NCBI GenBank assembly: GCA_017477555.1
Contig: JAFUVK010000181.1
Location: 1 to 37,881, forward strand
Length of the DNA stretch: 37,881 bases
From: Muribaculaceae bacterium
GTDB lineage: Bacteria > Bacteroidota > Bacteroidia > Bacteroidales > Muribaculaceae
Direction: 5' to 3'
Each line of letters opens with the position of its first letter. Positions within the stretch are counted from its first letter, which is position 1. The translations under genes and the position numbers were made by a program. The notes under the pieces were generated by a model, which was not told the DNA's origin, did no database searches, and saw only the letters and a program-made list of their open reading frames with translations. Positions 33,436-37,881 of the stretch are shown here, one piece after another.

Positions 33436-35211
33436 ATGTACAGAACCAAGACATGTGGAGAACTTCGGCTGGCTAACGCCGGCGAGGTGGTGACGCTGGC
33501 CGGATGGGTGCAGCGCACACGCAAGATGGGGGGCATGACGTTTGTCGACCTGCGCGACCGTTATGGACTCACACAGATTGTGTTTAACAACGAGGTGGAT
33601 GCCGCCCTGTGCGACAGCGCCAACAAGTTGGGACGTGAGTTTGTCGTGCAAGTGACGGGCACAGTGGCCGAGCGGTCGAGCAAGAACGCCAACCTGCCCA
33701 CGGGCGACATCGAGATTATCGCCAACGCACTGAACGTGCTTAGTCCTAGCGAGACTCCGCCTTTCACCATCGAAGACAACACTGACGGCGGCGACGACAT
33801 ACGCATGAAATATCGTTATCTGGACTTGCGGCGCGGCTGCGTGCGCAGCAATCTGGAGTTGCGGCACCGCATGACCATTCTCATACGCAACTTCCTCGAC
33901 TCGAAGAATTTCATCGAGGTGGAAACCCCGATTCTCATCGGGTCGACTCCCGAGGGCGCACGCGACTTTGTCGTGCCCTCGCGCATGAACCCGGGACAAT
34001 TCTATGCCCTGCCGCAGAGTCCTCAGACTCTCAAACAGCTGCTGATGGTGGCCGGATTTGACCGATACTTCCAGATTGCCAAGTGCTTCCGCGACGAGGA
34101 CTTGCGTGCCGACCGCCAGCCCGAATTTACGCAGATTGACTGCGAGATGAGCTTTGTCGAGCAGGAGGATGTGCTGCAAATCTTTGAGGACCTGGCACGA
34201 CATCTGTTCAAGGAGGTGCGTGGCGTGGAATTGCCTGCCAAGTTGCAGCAGATGACATGGCACGATGCCATGCGCCTGTATGGAAGCTACAAGCCCGACC
34301 TGCGCTTCGGCATGACGTTTGTCGAGCTGATGGATGTGATGAAGCTGGGTAAGTTAAGCGTCTTTGACGATGCGGCCTACATAGGCGGTATCTGCGTGCC
34401 GGGATGTGCCGACTACTCGCGCAAGCAGCTTGATGAACTCACCAACTTTGTCAAGCGTCCGCAAGTGGGAGCCAAGGGACTGGTGTATGTCAAGTATAAC
34501 ACCGACGGAACCATCAAGAGCAGTGTCGACAAGTTCTACGACCACGACGACCTGATGGCGCTCAAGCAGGCCATGGGAGCCAACGATGGCGACCTGGTGC
34601 TCATCCTCAGTGGCGACAATGCCAACAAGACTCGTGTCCAGTTGTGCACGCTGCGTCTGGAGATGGGCGAGCGTCTGGGACTGCGCGACAAGAACCGCTT
34701 TGAGTGCCTGTGGATTGTCGACTTCCCGCTGTTTGAGTGGAGCGATGAGGAGCAGCGCCTGATGGCCACGCACCACCCGTTCACCATGCCCAATCCCGAT
34801 GACATCCCCCTGCTCGACGAGCACCCCGAGCGCGTGCGTGCCGTGGCCTACGACTTTGTGTGCAATGGCATAGAGGTGGGCGGCGGCAGCCTGCGTATCC
34901 ACGACGGCCAACTGCAGGAGAAAATGTTCGAGATTCTGGGATTCACTCCCGAGCGCGCCATGGCACAGTTTGGCTTCCTGATCAATGCGTTCAAGTATGG
35001 AGCACCACCTCACGCCGGACTGGCATTCGGCCTCGACCGATTTGTCTCGATCATGGCCGGACTCGACAGCATACGCGACTGCATCGCATTCCCAAAGAAC
35101 AACAGTGGTCGCGACGTGATGCTCGACGCACCCAGCGAGATTGCCCAGGAGCAGCTTGACGAACTGTATCTGAACATTGACAATGACCGACTGCGTGCCA
35201 TCAAGGGTTAA
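33436..35211 (+). CDS. aspS: Aspartyl-tRNA synthetase
   Basis: A class II synthetase that charges tRNA-Asp. 591 residues, typical for the bacterial form. It has an N-terminal OB-fold anticodon domain ([20 protein letters not shown]). Class II motif 2 starts near residue 217 ([18 protein letters not shown]). The bacterial GAD-type insert lies in the middle, and motif 3 near 530 is [11 protein letters not shown]. Its last 29 bases overlap the next gene in another frame. Confidence 0.97.
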   Translation: MYRTKTCGELRLANAGEVVTLAGWVQRTRKMGGMTFVDLRDRYGLTQIVFNNEVDAALCDSANKLGREFVVQVTGTVAERSSKNANLPTGDIEIIANALNVLSPSETPPFTIEDNTDGGDDIRMKYRYLDLRRGCVRSNLELRHRMTILIRNFLDSKNFIEVETPILIGSTPEGARDFVVPSRMNPGQFYALPQSPQTLKQLLMVAGFDRYFQIAKCFRDEDLRADRQPEFTQIDCEMSFVEQEDVLQIFEDLARHLFKEVRGVELPAKLQQMTWHDAMRLYGSYKPDLRFGMTFVELMDVMKLGKLSVFDDAAYIGGICVPGCADYSRKQLDELTNFVKRPQVGAKGLVYVKYNTDGTIKSSVDKFYDHDDLMALKQAMGANDGDLVLILSGDNANKTRVQLCTLRLEMGERLGLRDKNRFECLWIVDFPLFEWSDEEQRLMATHHPFTMPNPDDIPLLDEHPERVRAVAYDFVCNGIEVGGGSLRIHDGQLQEKMFEILGFTPERAMAQFGFLINAFKYGAPPHAGLAFGLDRFVSIMAGLDSIRDCIAFPKNNSGRDVMLDAPSEIAQEQLDELYLNIDNDRLRAIKG

Positions 35212-35986
35212 CGATATAGCGCGAGCCATCGAGCAAGTGGCGCCCCTGCGCTGGCAGGAGGGCTACGACAATGCCGGGCTGCAGGTGGGCGACCCCGACG
35301 CCGTGGTCACGGGTGTGCTCCTGTGCACCGATGTGACGATGGCGGTCATTAACGAAGCCATCACACGCGGCTTTAACACCGTGGTCAGTCATCATCCGCT
35401 CATCTTCCATGGGCTGAAGAAACTGGCTGGGCGCGACTCCATCGAGCGCATGGTGGCTTATGCCATCAAGCACGACATCAACATCTACAGCGCGCACACC
35501 AACATGGACAATGCTCCTGCGGGCGTGTCGCACCACATGGCCGAGAAACTGGGATTGACCGATGTCGAGGTGCTCGAGGTGCACGATGATAATGGCGTGA
35601 CTACCGGCTCAGGGGTGATAGGTTATATCCTGCCGAAACCCATGATGGATTTCCTCAAGGAGGTTAAGGAAGCATTTGGGGTTAGGGCGGTGCGTTACAG
35701 TGGCGATACCAGTGGCGATGTCTACCGTGTGGCCCTGTGTGGCGGTGCCGGAGCGTTTCTCATCGACCGTGCCCGGCAGGCGGGTGCCGATGTCTATATA
35801 ACTGGTGATGTCAAGTACCACGACTTCTTCAAGGCCGACGAGGGCATCGTCATTGCCGACATTGGACACTACGAGAGCGAGCAGTATACCACTGAGCTGT
35901 TCAGTGGCATCATTGGAAAGAACTGTCCCGACGTGACTGCCCTGCTGGCGCTGACCGAGCGAAACCCTGTTAACTATTTAATATAA
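35183..35986 (+). CDS. Nif3-like dinuclear metal-centre protein (YbgI family)
   Basis: 267 residues from ATG 35183, which overlaps the end of aspS by 29 bases. A TTG two codons earlier and a GTG four codons later are alternatives. The metal site is visible: H70 and H71 in SHHPLIFHG near the start and [11 protein letters not shown] near the end. The middle region [10 protein letters not shown] is also conserved. The family is widespread and named in some databases as GTP cyclohydrolase I type 2, but its function is not settled. Many Bacteroidetes homologues carry a ~100-residue insert, and this one does not. Confidence 0.9.
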   Translation: MTDCVPSRVNDIARAIEQVAPLRWQEGYDNAGLQVGDPDAVVTGVLLCTDVTMAVINEAITRGFNTVVSHHPLIFHGLKKLAGRDSIERMVAYAIKHDINIYSAHTNMDNAPAGVSHHMAEKLGLTDVEVLEVHDDNGVTTGSGVIGYILPKPMMDFLKEVKEAFGVRAVRYSGDTSGDVYRVALCGGAGAFLIDRARQAGADVYITGDVKYHDFFKADEGIVIADIGHYESEQYTTELFSGIIGKNCPDVTALLALTERNPVNYLI

Positions 35987-36053
35987 AAACATCTAGATCA
36001 TCCAGTGGCGCTAGAAAATCTGGAAGCGCTGGAAAAAACAATAAAAAACAATT

Positions 36054-36824
36054 ATGGCAAAAAAAGATCATGAACTGACCGTTGAGGAGCGCCTCAAGGC
36101 GTTGTACCACCTGCAGAAGATTCTCTCGGAGGTCGACCGCATTAAGATTTTGCGCGGCGAGCTACCGCTCGAGGTTGAAGACCTGGATGCGGCTATTGAG
36201 GGATTGCAAACTCGCATCAACAACTATAATGACGAGATTGCCGCTCTCCAGCAGGACATCGCCGACCAGCAGGCCGCGCGCGACCAGGCCGAGACACGCA
36301 TCGAGAAGTACACGCGCGATCAGGACAATGTGCGCAACAACCGGGAGTATGACCATCTGACCAAGGAGATTGAGTATGAGACGCTCAACATTGAGCTGGC
36401 CGAGAAGAAGATGAACGAAGCGGCGCGCAAGATTGAAGCCATCAAGGCCGAGATTGCACGCGCGCAAGAACAGCTCGAGGACAACCAGCATGTGCTGGCC
36501 GAGAAGAAGAGCGAGCTCAATGAGATTGTCAGTGAGACCAAGCAGGACGAAGAGAAGCTCCGCGAACAGGCCAAGCGACTGGAGAATAAGATTGACACCC
36601 GTCTGCTCACTGCGTTCAAGCGCATACGCAAGAATGCACGAAACGGACTGGGGGTGGTCTATGTGCAGCGTAATGCTTGTGGTGGCTGCTTCAACCGCAT
36701 TCCGCCGCAGCGGCAGATGGAAATCAAGATGCACAAGAAGATCATCGTCTGCGAGTACTGTGGACGCATCTTGGTCGACCCGGCTCTGGCTGGCGTGAGC
36801 GAGGCCGAGGCCAAGAACGCCTGA
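36054..36824 (+). CDS. Coiled-coil protein with C4 zinc ribbon (zf-RING_7 / CdsZ-like)
   Basis: 256 residues. Residues ~30-185 are a long coiled coil of the heptad type, very rich in E/K/Q/A. The C-terminal zinc ribbon carries C209 and C212 in CGGC and C233 and C236 in CEYC. Such proteins often sit beside nif3-like genes, as here, and are thought to act with nucleic acids or secretion; the role is not firmly known. A small imperfect hairpin lies upstream at about 36004-36035. Confidence 0.88.
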   Translation: MAKKDHELTVEERLKALYHLQKILSEVDRIKILRGELPLEVEDLDAAIEGLQTRINNYNDEIAALQQDIADQQAARDQAETRIEKYTRDQDNVRNNREYDHLTKEIEYETLNIELAEKKMNEAARKIEAIKAEIARAQEQLEDNQHVLAEKKSELNEIVSETKQDEEKLREQAKRLENKIDTRLLTAFKRIRKNARNGLGVVYVQRNACGGCFNRIPPQRQMEIKMHKKIIVCEYCGRILVDPALAGVSEAEAKNA

Positions 36825-36838
36825 CACGGTAGCGGCCT

Positions 36839-36955
36839 TAGGGCACGCATTTTTTGCCCAAGTGAGTCTGCGGGTATGACCCGAGTCAGACAAAAGCTGA
36901 AGGCTCTGCACTTCTCCAAGCAGCAACAGTAGGGGGGAGGGCAGAGCTTTTTGTC
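36839..36955 (+). terminator. Hairpin-rich stretch ending in an intrinsic terminator
   Basis: Three hairpins lie in a row. The first pairs GGGCA with TGCCC around about 36840-36860. The second has GTCTG/CAGAC flanking CGGGT/ACCCG in about 36866-36893. In the third, GCTCTGC (36903-36909) pairs with GCAGAGC (36941-36947), with TTCTCC/GGGGGA inside. TTTTTG follows the last one. It ends the nif3/zinc-ribbon transcript. The other hairpins could be part of a small RNA. Confidence 0.6.
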
Positions 36956-37004
36956 AATATACCGAATAGAATTTTTTAATTATCAATATTTAATTCTCAA
37001 ACTG

Positions 37005-37559
37005 ATGAAGACATCATTTGTGTTTTTGGCCGACGGCTTCGAGGAAATTGAGGCTCTGGCTACTGTCGATGTGATGCGCCGTGCGGGCATGCCGGTGATT
37101 ACAGTGTCAATCAATGCCACGCTGCAGGTGACTGGAGCGCATGGTGTGGTGGTAATGGCCGATGCGCTGGTTGATGACTGCGATCTGGCCAATGCCGAGT
37201 GGCTCATCTGTCCGGGCGGTATGCCTGGTGCTACCCATCTGGCGGCATGCGAGCCGCTATGCCGCGCGCTGGTCGAGCAGAATCGGTGTGGTGGCCATCT
37301 GGCAGCCATCTGTGCCTCGCCGGCCATTGTGCTGGCTCCGCTGGGCATCATCAATAACCGTGATGCGGTGTGCTATCCGGGCATGGCTGTTGAGGGCTAT
37401 GGAGTGAACTGGTGTGAACCCAAGATGGTGGTTGTCGATGGCAATGTGGTGACTGGCCGTGGGCCGGCGGCGGCTTGCGAGTTTGGACTGACCATCGTAG
37501 CTCAGTCTATGGGCACTCAAGTTGCCAACGAAGTTGCTACAGGTATGCTAATCGACTGA
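37005..37559 (+). CDS. DJ-1/PfpI family protein (YajL-like)
   Basis: 184 residues from ATG 37005; the frame upstream to 36951 is AT-rich and has only a TTG start. Family marks are VFLADGFEEIEA near the start, with the conserved Glu. The nucleophile is C103 in LAAICASPAIV, and GYGVNWCEP and VTGRGPAAACEFG follow. Proteins of this family act on glyoxal or glycated substrates or as chaperones; the function is not sharply defined. It has the usual length of the YajL/DJ-1 group. Confidence 0.92.
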   Translation: MKTSFVFLADGFEEIEALATVDVMRRAGMPVITVSINATLQVTGAHGVVVMADALVDDCDLANAEWLICPGGMPGATHLAACEPLCRALVEQNRCGGHLAAICASPAIVLAPLGIINNRDAVCYPGMAVEGYGVNWCEPKMVVVDGNVVTGRGPAAACEFGLTIVAQSMGTQVANEVATGMLID

Positions 37560-37565
37560 TGTGCA

Positions 37566-37676
37566 GATAAAAAGAATATGACAGAGCGTCTCACGACGAC
37601 CTGTCATACACATTGAATCAACTTCAGTTAGAGTGTTATGGTGCAAAAGTACTGCTTTTTTCTGATACCCACCAAA
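37566..37676 (-). ncRNA. Candidate ~70-nt minus-strand small RNA with promoter and terminator
   Basis: On the minus strand a Bacteroidetes promoter is seen: TTTG (bases 37673-37676 on +), 21-bp spacer, and TACTTTTG (37644-37651). About 40-70 nt further is a hairpin. ATGACAG pairs with CTGTCAT, with an inner CGTC/GACG stem and a GTGA tetraloop (37578-37607). A T-rich tract follows (complement of 37566-37577). No open reading frame lies between. A transcript from about 37637 to 37567 is therefore supported by sequence only. Confidence 0.5.
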
Positions 37677-37679
37677 TTT

Positions 37680-37881
37680 TTCGGTTTTATTTTAATTCTT
37701 TTAACAAAATTGCTAATTCGTGTATCTGTTCACCGATTCAGAAGAATCTCCTCATTTCCCCTCCCCTTTCTTAAAGGGGACCAATGGTGCAAGCCGAATA
37801 CAATGCCGAGCTAGCTCGAACATTGTTGAGGTGCAGCCCATTGACGCTGGAAGAGCGGTTGGGGGTGGGGTTTGAACCAAT
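37680..37881. other. AT-rich then repeat-like window end
   Basis: No gene recognised. A CCCCTTT/AAAGGGG hairpin lies at about 37763-37780. The last ~100 bases are GC-richer and look repeat-like. Confidence 0.3.

Noticed and set aside
1..37881. CRISPR array, rRNA or tRNA gene, phage or integrase module
   Set aside because: No regular spacer-repeat pattern, no tRNA or rRNA signature and no integrase motif was seen on reading.

Overview
This window looks like a gut-type Bacteroidales chromosome, most like Muribaculaceae or Prevotellaceae; the family-level placement is inference. Three things support it. Several starts follow Bacteroidetes promoters (TTTG about 19-21 bp before TAnnTTTG). The gene content includes Omp28-like thiol proteins, a DUF6029-type outer-membrane protein, BspA leucine-rich repeats and a TPR/AraC membrane regulator. 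Most intergenic gaps carry AT-rich or REP-like repeats. Nearly all genes lie on the + strand.

Layout. 1-136 is the 3' end (domains V and VI) of a group IIC intron. 352-5517 is a surface-polysaccharide cluster: a Wzc-like tyrosine kinase, a UDP-sugar dehydrogenase and a DegT-type aminotransferase, with a decayed AAA-ATPase/PD-(D/E)XK gene between the last two. 5681-7799 encodes a secreted beta-helix protein and a repeat protein with a dockerin-like tail. 7930-8412 holds the 3' remnant of a lipoprotein gene, then a promoter and a ~300-nt structured RNA ending in an intrinsic terminator. 8460-13842 is a tight run of six exported proteins around a caspase-like peptidase. A minus-strand beta-helix lipoprotein follows (13917-15326), then lpxB, a REP-like repeat region and a GHL10-type glycoside hydrolase.

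18963-32854 is dominated by secreted proteins: four Omp28-like proteins with CxxC motifs, a TlpA-like thioredoxin, a DUF6029-type outer-membrane protein, a BspA-type protein, a small dockerin-tailed protein and a TPR-TM-AraC regulator. Four proteins in this part, plus the 6741-7799 protein, end in paired dockerin-like calcium-binding repeats. No cohesin was seen. Two promoters here (before 18963 and before 22340) carry the same palindrome at the same distance upstream, and they flank the AraC-type regulator gene. 33436-37559 is housekeeping: aspS, a Nif3-like protein, a coiled-coil zinc-ribbon protein and a DJ-1/PfpI protein. The window ends with a minus-strand promoter and terminator that could define a ~70-nt RNA.

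Best candidates for undescribed biology: (1) the exported caspase-like operon behind a structured leader with a possible antiterminator pairing; (2) the dockerin-tagged extracellular thiol-redox proteins and the palindrome that may control them; (3) two separate internal-deletion remnants of one AAA-ATPase/nuclease family, one an intact 59-codon frame overlapping the regulator's start codon. All functional statements rest on reading motifs by eye; no search was run.
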